Positions 1 to 29,600 of a DNA stretch of 64,000 bases are shown one piece after another. Every line of letters begins with the position of its first letter. Position 1 is the stretch's first letter. The DNA lies in the NCBI RefSeq assembly GCF_026213295.1, contig NC_079424.1, positions 16,124,964 to 16,188,963 of the forward strand. Reading direction: 5' to 3'. A model generated the notes under the pieces. It was not told where the DNA came from, did no database searches, and saw only the letters and a program-made list of their open reading frames with translations. The position numbers were made by a program, and so were the translations under genes. Source of the DNA: Gadus chalcogrammus. Lineage: Eukaryota > Chordata > Actinopteri > Gadiformes > Gadidae.

Positions 1-1374
1 CAATTAGCCATAAAGCAGTAGAAAGGCTCAGGCGTTGCCCAGTGGGCCATTTGTTGTTGGGAACGTTGGCCACCGCCCCGCATTCTTGACACGCATGTCT
101 GGAATTTTAGTCCCATTAGGGAATTAAAACATGAAAAGTAGGCTAAATGTGCCAATACGGCACGGTTCACATTCATAGCATAGCAATTATGGAATATACG
201 AAGTCTAAAGATGGATTTTACTTATTTTGGCCCTGGCTGGTTTAGGTTTAATCTGCGTTAGGTGATGACTGCCTTTACTGGAACAATGAGTAAAGGAGCC
301 AGAGGCAGACTTGTGACCAGAGAGTGACCAGAAGAGGTTGAACCTTAGAGCGGGTTAACTGAGTTGTAACCTCCCAGAGAGTTCAGTTCAGTTCAGGTCA
401 GTTCAGTTCCAAGGTGCTTCGGTTGTTTGTTGGCTGGCTGGAGTTGTACCTTGTACTGCGTAATAAATAAATTAAAAGATACATAATTTACATTGGATTG
501 GATTCAGTTGGACAGTGAATACAATCCAATGTAAATTATGAATTAATTTTTTGCTCCGATTTTAATTGGTGTATCAGATGAAGAACCCATTCACCATTTC
601 CCCCCCTTTAACCACCCCCCCACATCCATAATACAAATGATAAACACTGTTTGATCAAAAACGAAGACAAAAATTAACAAAACAACATTTACAAAAAGTG
701 AAATAACAGAAGAACAACAATAGCAAATTTCATTAATAATAATGATAAATACAAATTCCTAAATACATCTATGGATTAAGTCCAATGCATAATTAGCAAC
801 TAGTAGATGCACAAATATAGTATTGGACTTGTTAACAAAAACAACTGACTGACACGTTCAGTCTGGAGGGAGAACATACAGACTGTTTTTAAAGAATCTC
901 TTAACTACCCCCTGAGCATAAATTTAATCTTTCTCGATGTAAGATAGCTTTAGCCTTTAAACGAACCCGTAAGTGTGAAGATCATTTCAGGATAAAGTAT
1001 TCTCTGCTTCGATACTAGTGCAGCAAAGGCAGTCATGGGGGGATTGATGTTTTTAATAAATAAATACAAATATTATTTATATTAAAAATATATATATTTA
1101 CCAATGCAGATACCAGAATTTTAACATATAACAATGCAAAAAAAAAGCATACAATTTCATATTCCTTTTAAATGAGGAAAAGTGTATAATTGTGTGTGCG
1201 AGATGGAAACCAATATCAAAGGAGTGGGAATCAGTGGTGTTTTTAGATCATTTGCATTCCCTGCATTGTGATCTACCATTAACAAAAAAAAAAAGCTCTG
1301 TTCTGAACAGACACTTTAATCACAATAGCGGTCACATTCTCACTTGTCCGATCCCTCCGTTCTTTGGCCCTCAG
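1..1374. other. itpr1 intron, 3' part
   Basis: No coding sequence seen. It is the end of the intron before the first itpr1 exon in the window; the acceptor tcag ends at 1374. It is AT-rich, with a pentamer-like run of gttca around 379-410 and a 19-base perfect hairpin at 482-540. Confidence 0.7.
482..540. repeat. 19-base perfect inverted repeat (hairpin)
   Basis: Bases 482-500 (cataatttacattggattg) are the exact reverse complement of 522-540, with a 21-base spacer. No flanking target duplication was recognised. It may be a relic of a small palindromic element. Confidence 0.85.
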
Positions 1375-17878
<16,504 letters not shown>

Positions 17879-19075
17879 CGACCACTTGACCCAACACGAC
17901 CACCCAGTGAGGGGGCGACTGCCGATGGACTGCCGAGCCTCTGCTCTGGGTGTCTGTGCGGTGTGATCCGCATAGCTACAGCTAATAATGGTATGAAACG
18001 TTTTAGAGAAACACAAGTAGGTTAGTTACGGTATCATGTCTTATAATGTCTAGCCCGTGCTCGTGGTGACTCCATCCGGTACGACTCAGTAAGCCTAATG
18101 TATGTGGCCCTACGAGGGCCCGCGGTGCCAAGTGCTGTTCTATGTAGAGACGAATGGGATTTTTGTTCGATACATGGCCTTTACTGAATGAACTTGAACG
18201 ACGGAGAAGCCGAATGGACTGGAAAGTTACACGAAAAGTCCCATTTCAAGCTTTTTTTTCTAACGGTTTAAGCAGTATTTATTAACTTTTCTTCTTTGTC
18301 TTTTGGTGCAATACTCAATCTTATGCAACCTTCATATATGTGGACTTGAGTCTTGAATTGTTTTGTAAGGGTTGAGAGCTTGCACTCTTCTGTCGTGTCA
18401 TGTTTGTCTCAAATAGCCCTCGGTAGGAGATATGTTGAATTAAATCCTAATATAGAAGTGATAATAATAATATAAATTATAATTATATGCCAGCCCAATT
18501 TTTATTATTTTTATTTCAATTACATTTATTTAATTTCTTTGCTGTGTATATTGCAAACAATTCAAAGGCACTCAAGATAGTTTACTGTGTCATATATATA
18601 TATATGAAAAAAAAACATATATATATATATATATATATATTTTTTTTAATATATATCTATACCTTTGTTTGTCCAATGCTGTCTTATCTGAAAGCTTGTT
18701 TTATGATGATCTTATATATTTATGTGTGTCAGTGCTGCTAATACATTATGCTCAGGAGTTTACAGCTAATAATGAATCATTAGAATATGACCAAAATGCG
18801 TCTCACATTTTTTGTATGTGCCTTTTTATTATTTTTCCCATAACAGTGGAAATGTAGTTTATCTTGCATAGATGCAAAGTCTTAATTATCAAAAACTGTA
18901 TTTAATATGTTTTTGTTTATTTATTAGTTTATTTATTAATTTACGGAATTGCTTTATGAGTGGGGCAGTATTTTTGTAAGTGTACATACAACCATTGCTT
19001 AAACCATTGCTTTTGTATACTGTAAGTAGTACATTTCCAGGAGAATAAAAAATGGAAATAAATGCAAAAAAAGCC
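17879..19075 (+). other. itpr1: itpr1 3' untranslated region (extent inferred)
   Basis: Follows the stop codon. Two AATAAA signals close together, at 19044-19049 and 19057-19062, give the likely 3' end. Contains a TA-rich tract at about 18594-18660. Confidence 0.6.
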
Positions 19076-21126
19076 ACAATATTTCCATTCTAAGCAGTGT
19101 CAATTTGTACATTAAAGTAGAAGTATTTATTTAATTGTATGCAACTATCCTGTGCTTCTTGAGTTTGGGTTTGGCATGCATAGTGGATCTAAAGAGTTAA
19201 CTCAAATGATAATGACGGTGTTTAAAAGCATAACAACCACTTGATATCAGAGTTTCTGTTTCACAGTGAAAGGGTGGTAATGACTTCACATGTTTTCTTT
19301 CAGACGCGTTACTTTAGCCTACTTACTAAATGCTGTTGGCCCACGCTTGTTGTCGGCAAGCAATGTGAAACTGGGTAAACAATAACAACCACGACAAATA
19401 ATGAACTTATCTATGTTTGGTTAAAACGTGAGTTACAACGACTAGTTTTAAAAGGCTCGGGATATTGTTTACATTTTAAATAAGAGTTAACCTATGCAAA
19501 AAGAAGCAATAGACAAGAGGTACAAAAAAAGTTGTCTAAATATGAAGCCTAAAATATAGCCTAAAAGTAATTCCATCTGTCCTTATACGGCCTGATTTTT
19601 TTTTTTTTTTGATGTGCACGACAACTATATTCAGCTTAACCTCTAGTGTTTTGATATTATGAGTCCTCTAAAACACGTCAGCACTATTGTAAGCCACACA
19701 TTTCACCTTAAGAAGGACAATATGTTTACGCTGAAACTGGGGTTCCTTCGAAATAATCTGTCTTCTTTGGGACCCCTGTAAACTCTTATTAGGCTATCGC
19801 CTCATAGGCGTCTCGTCTCGAGCGGGGACATGGGGTGATGTGTCTGTGACCCTACCAGACAGCAGTCGCTCCCATCCCATGCGGTGCGTGCGGATGACGT
19901 CAACGGCAGAGCTGCTCTGCTCCTTGTTACTTGAGCGGCCATGAGGAGCTCAACGTGACAGCTCAGCGCGAGCAGCCCGCCGCCGCCGTTCACATTCTCC
20001 TCTCGCCGCATGTGCACGTGTAGCAGCAGACGAGTACAGTATGAGAGGGCACGCTTCGACAAGCAAGCAGCGCACATGTAAAACAAATAATAAAAAAATA
20101 AAGACCTGAAGAACGTGATGGATAGATACGTAAAACTTATCTGTGAGCGGAATATGTTCAAACGTAGCGTGTGACTATGCCGATGCGCATTGAAGTCATT
20201 TTATGGCCAATATGGGCTATAGCTTTTTATTTGCAAACTCTTTAATATTGAACATGGTATATGTTGAAGGGTTCCTCGAAAATTAAAAGATACATTTTAG
20301 TCTTTGTCAGTAGCTCTTTGCGCGCAATTAGGCTATATATGTTGGTTATGGTTGTAATTATTTATTCAAGCCAATTTGGGTATAGCTTAGTCTAAAGTGT
20401 TATTCTGCGACTATTCTTATTCCCACTCACATGCTACAGCCTAGATGTTAATGTTCCAGCTATCTTTATTTTTCATTAATAAAAACAAATTGACAGGAAT
20501 TGGGCAGGACAGTTTCAAGACGACGCGAAACATTCTGCCCTAATTTTTTTTTTAGTAAATAGAGTGGCTGCGCACGTTCCGCTCTAACTGCGTAGCTGAG
20601 AGCGTGGTGGTACACGAGACACCTCCCGCTAGAATGGGGGGAGGGCCAAGCTCGTGCAGATCCTCCTTGTTATTACTCACAGCAGAAAAAGGGGCCGTGC
20701 TCCTCGAGGGTTGAAAGCGCCGTCCAACACGTGAGCCTCATGTGACTCGAGCTGGGTCATTATCCGACAGAGGGAGAGAGAGAGACGTGCCTGTAGTCAC
20801 AGGGTTTATTTAACACGTAGTCAAAACCGCCCTACTCTCTCACACATCTAGTCGGGGCGTGGAGCTGCTGTAAACTATTGCCGTGTCTGGAGCTCAGAGT
20901 GACAACATCGCATGTGCTTGCAAAGTGCTGCGGTCTGAAGCGGGAATGTACATTGAAAACAAATCTAGATTCTTCTTATTAATAACTGGATTATTTTAGT
21001 TTTTGGTTTCTTGACAGCCGACTACATTTTTTGCATTTTGACGTCTGACATAGATAGATAGACGCGCATTATCAACATTAAGGGATATTTTGTTTATTAT
21101 TTCTGCCGGAACATTTTGGGAGAGAT
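19076..21126. promoter_or_regulatory. bhlhe40: itpr1-bhlhe40 intergenic region, bhlhe40 promoter and 5' UTR
   Basis: No coding sequence seen. Sites visible: a perfect CRE TGACGTCA at 19895-19902; E-boxes CACGTG at 20015-20020 and 20728-20733, and CATGTG at 20739-20744; CTCGAG at 20702-20707; ACGTG (HIF core) at 20785-20789; a TATA-like TTTATTTAA at 20805-20813, which would give a 5' UTR near 290 bases. Mammalian BHLHE40 is known to be driven through CACGTG E-boxes (CLOCK:BMAL1, self-repression) and by hypoxia and cAMP; that these sites act so here is inference. Confidence 0.55.
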
Positions 21127-21203
21127 ATGGAGAGGATTACAAGTGCGCAGCCGCCTCCTTGTTTGCCAAAACACCCGTCGCTAGAGATAGCAGACATGCA
21201 AGG
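21127..21203 (+). CDS. bhlhe40: bhlhe40 exon 1
   Basis: MERITSAQPPPCLPKHPSLE then IADMQ; the start matches the MERI..SAQPPP start of vertebrate DEC1. Ends in phase 2 before gtaagt. Confidence 0.93.
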
Positions 21204-23456
21204 GTAAGTGTTTATTTTATTTTTGTTTAATAATTGTTATTGTCTGTTTCTGCAGTTTATTTTCCATTGGCATGTTTGAAACTTTGTTTTGAGATCATTT
21301 AAAATACTTGTGCATGATCTGAATTTAATATCACAACAAAAACCACATATTGATAACCATTAATATTTTTTTGTCCCCATAGAATGGAGTATCCCATGTA
21401 CATGTACAAACCCAGAAGAGGTTTGAAGCGTGGGGATAACAGCAAGGTAAAGAGAAGTTTAACTATTTAGGCCTACAATATCTCACGTTTCCTTTCTTTC
21501 TCTCGGTGACACCGTCCTTTGTTTATGGATTAATTCATACGAATTCTTAATACATTCTTCTTTATTTCCAACCTCATAGGAAACATACAAGTTGCCTCAC
21601 CGATTGATTGAGAAGAAAAGGCGTGACAGAATCAACGAATGCATCGCACAGTTGAAGGACTTGTTGCCAGAACACCTAAAGCTTACAGTGAGTGTGAGTT
21701 TTTATCTTCGTTATATCTCTCAACTGTGACCGACAACAGACAATTCTGAGACAGTACATATCGGATGAATGCTCGTTGCTTTACAGTTCTGCTCACTATA
21801 TTCGTTTTTATTTCATTCGTATTACCCCCATGCAAAATAAAATGTGAAATACACTAGTATTAAATGATAAAAAAATAATGCTTTATTGTTTGACAGACAT
21901 GTGCATGTTGTCCCGCCCGCGCGCGCGTGTGTGTGTATGTGCGAAAAGCATGGCATGGCTTCCCAACCCCGTTGCGGAGGGCTTATCCTCTGTTCAGCTG
22001 CTGAACGTGTTGCATAAGAAAGATCAACATGCTTATCGTAGGTCTTCCTGTTTTAGACGCTGGGTCATTTGGAAAAAGCGGTGGTGCTGGAGCTGACTCT
22101 GAAGCACGTGAAAGACCTGAGCATTGTGCTCGAGCAACAGCAGCAGAAAATCATTGCCCTGCAGAACGGTCTGCAAATTGGTATGTTTACAGTCTCATAA
22201 ACTTGGAAATATATACAATTACGCACACACACACACGGGTGTTTTGAGTCAAACATTACAAAATAATGTAAATACATGGTAATAATGACGAATACATTAC
22301 ACTTTTAGAGGTGCTCGAAGACATTTTGAACACCTTATGACACAACAATCTAACCACAAAACATTTTTTGTTCAAGCAAAAAACCAAAACCTACAGGTTG
22401 ATCCGGTGCGGTGTAGCCTAATCTGGTGAATATAATGTGGTGATCTAACCACCTTCGTTCCTTCCAGGCGAGCAGGGAGGCGATGCGGCAGAGAACGGCG
22501 AGGAGATGTTCCGCTCCGGCTTCCACCTCTGCGCTAAGGAGGTCCTGCAATACCTGGCCAATCAGGACAGCAGCCGAGACCTGAGCTCCTCCCACCTCAT
22601 CAGCCACATCCACAAGGTGGCGTCCGACGTCCTGCAACATCCCGTGAGCCCACGGCAAACCGCCCACTCCTCCTCCTCCTCCTCCTCTTCCTCCTCCGGC
22701 TCGGCCCGCCACCAAGCTGCGGAGACACCGGAGAGAGGCACCGGCCGCCAGCCCCCGGCGCGTGTTCCCGAGGGCCACGCCATGAACTGCGTCCCCGTCA
22801 TCCAGAGGACTAACGCCCACGGAGGGCACAGCGAGCAGAGCGGGAGCGACACAGACACGGACAGCGGTTACGGCGGCGAGCACGAGAAGCTGCAGCGGAC
22901 CGTGTGCCGCGGCGAGGACGGCGGCTCGCTCAAGCCGACGGCCGCGTCCGACAGCAGCGCCATCAAACAGGAGGACCGCCACCACCACCATCACCAGGAC
23001 GGCCAGGACGACGAGGCGCCCGGAGCCAAAAGGTCCAGGTGTGACTCCTCCGAGGACGAGAGCCTCTCCGCTCAGCTCGGGGCCGGCTCCGGCTACATGA
23101 GCTTCGCCCCCAACCAGCCTCCCTTCTGCATGCCCTTCTACCTCATCCCGTCCGCCGCGGCCGCCGCTGCCGCCTACCTGCCCATGCTGGAGAAGTGCTG
23201 GTACTCCGGGGGCATGCCCGTCATGTACCCACCGGGCATGACGGTGGGCTCCGCTGGCAGCTTGCAGCCAGAAGCACTCTCCTCATCCCCCTCTACCTCC
23301 TCCTCCTCCTCCCCCTCTTCCTCCTCCTCCTCTCTGGTAAGGTCCCCCAGGGCTGGTTCCCCGGCACAACAGCACCAGACCCCCAACATGGAGTCCCCCG
23401 CTCTCCGGCACGCCCTCAAACAGATTCCCCACTTAAGCACGGAAACCAAAGACTAA
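21127..23456 (+). CDS. bhlhe40: Class E basic helix-loop-helix protein 40 (DEC1), complete
   Basis: Nuclear transcriptional repressor that binds CACGTG E-boxes; acts in circadian, hypoxia and differentiation control. Exons 21127-21203, 21383-21446, 21580-21687, 22057-22180, 22468-23456; all GT-AG, in phase, 453 residues (human 412). Basic region and helix 1: KLPHRLIEKKRRDRINECIA; the proline in the basic region is typical of DEC proteins. Helix 2: LGHLEKAVVLELTLKHVKDL. The Orange domain (FRSGFHLCAKEVLQYL) is in exon 5. The C-terminus ends ETKD, with no WRPW, as in DEC proteins. Extra length comes from Ser, His and Ala runs. Synteny with itpr1 and arl8b supports bhlhe40 over bhlhe41. Confidence 0.96.
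21383..21446 (+). CDS. bhlhe40: bhlhe40 exon 2
   Basis: GMEYPMYMYKPRRGLKRGDN then SK; the linker before the basic region. Acceptor ccccatag, donor gtaaag. Confidence 0.93.
21580..21687 (+). CDS. bhlhe40: bhlhe40 exon 3: basic region and helix 1
   Basis: ETYKLPHRLIEKKRRDRINE then CIAQLKDLLPEHLKLT. Phase 0 at both ends; donor gtgagt. Confidence 0.97.
22057..22180 (+). CDS. bhlhe40: bhlhe40 exon 4: helix 2
   Basis: TLGHLEKAVVLELTLKHVKD followed by LSIVLEQQQQKIIALQNG. Acceptor tgttttag, donor gtatgt; ends in phase 1. Confidence 0.96.
22468..23456 (+). CDS. bhlhe40: bhlhe40 exon 5: Orange domain and C-terminal repressor region
   Basis: Starts GEQGGDAAENGEEMFRSGFH. Motifs shared with DEC1: NCVPVIQRT, EQSGSDTDTDSGYGGE, AIKQE (sumoylation-type), QPPFC.PFYLIP, AYLPMLEKCWY, and the end ETKD. 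Low-complexity runs: ten Ser near residue 182, five His before QDGQDD, seven Ala before YLPML and a second Ser-rich run near the C-terminus. Confidence 0.96.
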
Positions 23457-24840
23457 AACTGTTTTGCTTTTTTTTTTATCTTGTTATAATTTGTATTATT
23501 ATTTTGGTTGAAATCCTGCCCACCGAATGTTGAGAACTTGACCCGCTGGAAAATATCAACGAGAGATATGGACAATAAGACACTGGTACCCGTCTACCAC
23601 CGCAGTTTGCCCCATCAAATCTCTCCCTCTCTCCCTCTCTTTCTCTTGAGGGTCCAGGCCTCTTGTGGTCCCCTTCGTTCATGGTGCGCTCGCGATAGAC
23701 TGAAGGGTAACAATAATCAGTTGTTGAATCGTGAACGCTCTCCTCATTCTTATTGTTTACAGATCACCTGTTGTGTAGCTCTGAAACACTGTGATGACGA
23801 CTAGTTCAAAGTTGAAAAAAGTGAAGAAGTCAGGAGAGTTTTTATTATTAGAATCGGTTTTTGTTTTGTTCAGCCTGGTTTCTCTACACTTTGTGATGAA
23901 TGTCAATAGCCAACCCATAATGTGATGCAGTGAAAATGCCCACCCACCGTAAATCATATGGGCTTGCGCACATAACGGGTCTGTAAAGAATGTTAGATGT
24001 CGAACAAAAAGAAGCCCTCCCCAAGATAGATGCTGCTTCGAGGAGTTCATGATTATTACCTGCTGTTGATAGCTGAGCTGAGCTGTTCTTGTATTGCTAT
24101 TCTCTTGCATAAACTCTCCCAGGGACAACAACAGGACCATTCTTAAGGACTAGAATGTTACCAAGTAATGTCTGGTACAACGCTAGCCAGAGATTTTTGT
24201 CATGCATTTCATCCATAAACTACCTTGCGGCTATAAGGTCAAACAATGGTTTATTGTACTCAGCGGGATGGTATATCCACCCACCAGCCACGGTGGTTTG
24301 TGTCTGTTGAACGATGTACACCATATGTTTTTTTACATTAGAATTAGTTTGTGACACGTTATTATTTGTGCAACTAGATGGGAGTTCCTTTGAACTAAAG
24401 TATTATAATAACTTTTTGTTAAAACTTTTATTTCAACTTGTACATCTTTATTTTTGATACGTGACCCACTGAGTGTATTTGCGTTGTAACTAGGGAGAGA
24501 GAGGGAGTTCAAGGTTTGTTCGCTGTATGCCAAGGAAAACACGTTAGTAGCATTGTGCTAAAGCCGCGGATCTGCATCATGCTAACACATCTCTAGTCTA
24601 TTGCCTTTTGCTTGTTTAAAGCAGACACAAGTCTCAATGTATTTACACTAAATCAAATGTCTGTGACAAAGAGCGTGAATGTATAATGTTCAAAACAAAA
24701 ATAATAGTTTTGTAAAGATGAAAGAGGTACTGGATATTTTATTTTAAGATGTAACACAGGGTGGTTTGTTGTATATATTTTGTCTATAAAGTATTGTTGA
24801 TATACATTAAAAAATATTAATAAAGTTTTTTTCCTCATGT
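23457..24840 (+). other. bhlhe40: bhlhe40 3' untranslated region
   Basis: About 1.4 kb, AT-rich with several ATTTA words, as expected for a short-lived mRNA. A polyadenylation signal AATAAA lies at 24819-24824. Confidence 0.75.
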
Positions 24841-26489
24841 GGAATTATGTGTTTGTATTTGGATATGGTTCCAACCATCAAAACCCTCAGCTCCTGAAAA
24901 CACACAAACTTGCATAACAAGACTTACATAACTTATAGAACAGCCGTTCCTCTGTAAATCAATACTGAGCCTCAAATTACAGCTCTGCCACAAGTCCACA
25001 CTCAGGGCATTTTCATTAGTTACAAACAAAGATGTAAAGGGTCATATTATTGTTGCAGATTTGAAATATTAAAAGTCAATTTGATAGACTTATATGATAC
25101 TATAGTGTTTAAGCGGGGAATTTCTTTGAATCATCTTTATAATAACAAAGTCATGTTAAGGCACGTGATTCAAGGATATACTCAAAAGCAAGTTCCTCTC
25201 TCATGTTAATAACTATATTTTTCTGTATTACTAAATTAGCAAAATCCTAGAAATAAAATAGTTACAGGATATTTATGATTTAGCCAATCTTTGAGGAATT
25301 AGAGGATGAAGCCTATTTGTTAAAACATTGAAATGGGCATTGAATGGTTAGGAGGGTGGATTAAGCCTAAGAGCACATGAGGCAACTGTGAACTTCATTA
25401 TTAAATGATAATGACACCACCTAAGTATTATGAATACTTTAAAGTCTAATTCAGCTGTTGTCTGTAAGCTTTCAATATTATATTAAAAAATAAATGGCTT
25501 TGTTTTCATTTTGCAATAAAAAGAAAAATAATGCAGATCCCATTGACAAAGTTGGAACAGCATCAGAATCCAATGATCAGAATAACTGTACAGCCATCGT
25601 GGTGGTTCATATATAAGGTGCGCTCGCCCCCTTGTGTTGATATGATACGACACAGTCAACGGTCACCTACGCACGAGCGTATGTCATCATGGGTCGGGGG
25701 CATCGGGGCAGGACATTTAGATTTCATCTAGTCATAGCGATATCATGTTGATTGTTTAATTAATCGTTTTAGCATTGTTGTTTTGTCAAAGTGGTTTAAA
25801 TTTGCAAAGTAGCAGATGCCTCATCTATCAATATAAATGCTTTAAGCTTCTGTACGTCTTATAGCTGCACTGAATTGAGAATGTCGACTGAAAGATCAAG
25901 GCCATCATATGTTTTAATTGTTATATTTTGACAATGTTTAATTTAGGACTACTACGTAGTCAATAACTTAGTAACCCTATATGTTACTGTTTCGCAGCTG
26001 GATCCAAACATGCTGTGAGTTAACATCTGATCTTGTAAGGAATTTGTTAATTCAAATACACTTTCGATACTTAAAAATAAATAAAGATCACTTCAATAAG
26101 TGTAAGTCATTTCTCGCGTCAATTTCATCCCAGCCGGCAAGGGGCACACTTCCTATTAGGGGGTAAATAGCCTAAGCTTGGCACGAAATCTGTCTTCCCA
26201 TAATAAGCAAACGCTAGTTAGCCTACCTCATTCAAAAGGCCAGAATCACAATACAAAATTACAACACATGTCGATAGCCATGTCGATATCAGCCGATATG
26301 TCAGCACAATCCAAGTTGTAGCCAATCTTTAGCTACAACACAACACTCAACCCATTCAAAATAATTGAATAATAATGTGCCCTACGTCAGGCCACCCGTT
26401 ACTACCCCAAAACACTTAAGTCTTCGGGACGCAAACCTCTGCACATTTCCTTACGCTTTTGTTTTTCGACTCCTGGATAGAGACATAGC
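24841..26489. other. bhlhe40-naaa intergenic region
   Basis: AT-rich. I see no coding exon, repeat array or clear promoter element in it. Confidence 0.6.
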
Positions 26490-26659
26490 ATGAATATGTG
26501 GTCCGCATTGGTTTTGTTTACCCTCATAGTGCCCTGCACTACAGAGTTTGCACCCCCTTTATTGATAAGCCTGGATGATCCCCCCGGAACACGATGGGCG
26601 CCAATACTGAAAGTATTTGACATTAAGTATCTGAATGCCGCAATGTCTGAAATAATTGA
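26490..26659 (+). CDS. naaa: naaa exon 1: signal peptide and alpha-chain start
   Basis: Two in-frame ATGs, at 26490 and 26496; either gives a signal peptide. Then [20 protein letters not shown] and [16 protein letters not shown], matching the start of mature NAAA. Donor gtaagt at 26660. Confidence 0.88.
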
Positions 26660-29600
26660 GTAAGTTTCTGATTATATGTCTTCTTGCTGATATATAAATA
26701 TGAAAGTAATAATATTTCGTTCCAGAGTTCTATATTTATATAACCCCAAAAGTACGATTAGTAATAGCGCAACTAGCCTACTTACAAAACTGAAAGTTTA
26801 TTTTGACTCAACGTGAGATATCTCTGCAATGGGGGCAGCATAGGTATATAAACAAATTGATAACTACTCGATTACTGTTTCAGCACCACGGTTCCAAAAT
26901 GGGTCCATAAAGCTGTGACTCCTGTGGTGCTTGCTTTGGAGAAGTATATTCCTGAGCCGTACGCAGGCGAGATCCGTGGCATGGCTTCTCTCTCCGGAGC
27001 CAGCGTCTCAGACATTATACTGCTTAACTTTGCCTATGAAATATCTGCGTAAGTATGTTTTCCATGATCAGACACCTTGTACCATATTCCCAAGCATTAG
27101 GCCTACATGATGTAGGTCTTTGCTATAATCGCGAAATAACAACAGCGTCACTAATAATTTGACAGTTGTAACTTAAAGGAGAAATATGATGGTGTTTTCC
27201 CAACAAGTAAACATAGCATTTGAGTTCCAGAAAATCAGTTTTGGAAGCTGTTTGCTGGAAATAGCTTTTAGGAGAATAAGAAATCTCGCCTACCACTATT
27301 CCCGTCTGTTTCAGTCCCTTCAGAATGCGCTGTTTCTGGTGTCTGTAGCTTTAATGCAAATTAGCTGCTGCCCATTGACCAAGGAGCTGTCAGACTGAAC
27401 CACAGCATAGCGCGGCGAAGTCACACCCCATCCGGTAGAGCCCATGGGACCTATGAGATCGAAAAATATGAATGGGTTTCAATGGAGAGAAAGTAATTAT
27501 TTTCTGGTCCCAGTCATTATATGCCGCGGATTACACATATGTTGTTTGTGGATTTAAATGATCATTTTTCATGTCAAGAGATTGACCGTTTATTGTGCAA
27601 TTGTTCAGTTAAAGGCTGTAGAGAAAACACAATGAGACAGACTACATGTCTCATATGTGACGTCATGCTCCCTGTGACTGGCGTTGACAAGAACGACAAT
27701 CTCCCCATCGGCATAACTGAAACTCTCCACATGCCTCGACTTATAATGGTTTTCACCTCTTTGGATGCTTTTATCCTCCCCTTGGAAAAGTGGAGCAGAG
27801 AGATCGACATGAGTTCCAAGTGCGGATGGTGACTTACATCATTCGCATCGAGGTTGCAGGCCGAGCCATCCATATGGGCAGCCAACTACTTGCAAATGCA
27901 TGCTCCTAAAAAAAAATTCCTCAGTAAATCATGGCTCCACGTCTATTTTAATAATGTGAATTTCACATTAACTTTATATAGTTTCTGTAGGCTTTCCGAC
28001 TATTTTTTACACAGGGGGATATATGGACCACGGGTGTGAGTTATGTGAAGCATATATATATATATATCACTTATATATATTATATATACTTATATATATA
28101 ACTTATATATATATATAATTTAGGGTCACCGCACGCTACTGCTAAGTTGACTAGAAAATGTAAATACTGGTAAAAGTATGTTGAGAGTTTCCCAAAACTG
28201 TGATGCAACACTTTATGAATGACCACCCTCTTGTATTTATTCATAGATTTTGTACAAGCATTGTTGCTCAAGACACCAAAGGAAATGTGTACCATGGTAG
28301 AAACCTTGATTACCCAAAGAAAGTACTGAGGAATCTGACTGTCAACGTACACTTTATGAAGAAGGGGCAGGTAAGTTATTAAACCTTAATTTGGCGTGAT
28401 AGTACGATGTCGTCCAGCTGCAAAGATGATTGCCGTAAAGAACTTGTTTTTTTAAAAAATCCCTTAAGCCATTAAGTGTTTATTTATTTGTAATTTACCT
28501 TAAAGGTGGCTTATCGTGGCACATCGTTTGCTGGCTACGTGGGCCTGTGGACAGGACAGAGTCCCAAAAGGTTCACCATATCTGGGAACCAGCGTGGTAA
28601 GACCACGCTTTCCATCTCATCCAACATTTAGTGTTTTGTAAAGATTCAGTGCATTGTTCTCCTACAGCAACCTTGTGTGTATAAATGTTCTGCTTGTTGG
28701 TGGCTTGTCCTTAGGTAAGGATCGCTGGTGGAACTGGTGGAAGAATGTAATCTCTGCTCTCCTTTTGAAGAGATCCCCGGTCAGCTGGTTGATCAGGGAG
28801 GTGAGTTGAAGTAGGGTCATGACCCCTACAAATTCAGGGCTCCGGCCTAGCCCTGAATGTTTTAGCCTGTTCTGGAGCTAATTATTGGACATTTTGTCAT
28901 AGCTAATAAAAATATTATAACATAACGAGGAAAATAGTCAGCTTTTCCTCAAGTGGTTTATTGTTATTGGTCAACGATTTAAAAAATAAATAACTTAAGA
29001 AATATTAGAATCACCATGACATCATTAATCGAAGTGTAGCCATTCAATTATTAATAACAACGATAAATGAACAAAATGCCCGTCGCCTGGCTTCCTTTGT
29101 AATCCCACAAATCATTAGCATAGCATGTAACTTCTGTTATATTGTATATTGATTCAAAACTAAACCCATCAAACCTAAACAGATTCATAAATACAAAGGT
29201 CAATAGTGTAGCAAAGTCACGCCCATCTCATATGCCTGGATGCAAGGAATGAAAAAAGGTAAGATGTGAGTCAACCGAGCTAAAAGTTTCAATTTCAATC
29301 AGAATCCCCATGAAATGTTGTTTTCATGGTTTGTTTAATTACAAAATAATTTTACACATCAAGAAATCTGCAAATTCCGGGAAAGAATGTCATGGGTAGA
29401 AGAGTATGACTCAAAGAGGAAGCAATAAGCAGCGTGAGTAACTTTGATGAAAGTGTGGGATTGACTCTGTGCATAGCAATGCTTAGTCATCAGACAGACA
29501 TAGGTAAAGAGAGAGTTTGGATACAAGTGTGTAGTCTATACTGAAAACGAGAGAAAGTGACATCAGTGATCAGAGATAAAAAATGCTTGTGCAAACATTG

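Noticed and set aside
22350..22994. 214-residue minus-strand ORF opposite bhlhe40 exon 5
   Set aside because: GC-rich antisense shadow of a real coding exon; Ala/Val/Gly-rich with no family motif.
27521..27832. Extra coding exon in naaa intron 2
   Set aside because: The 103-residue frame does not match NAAA, and exons 2 and 3 already join in phase without it.
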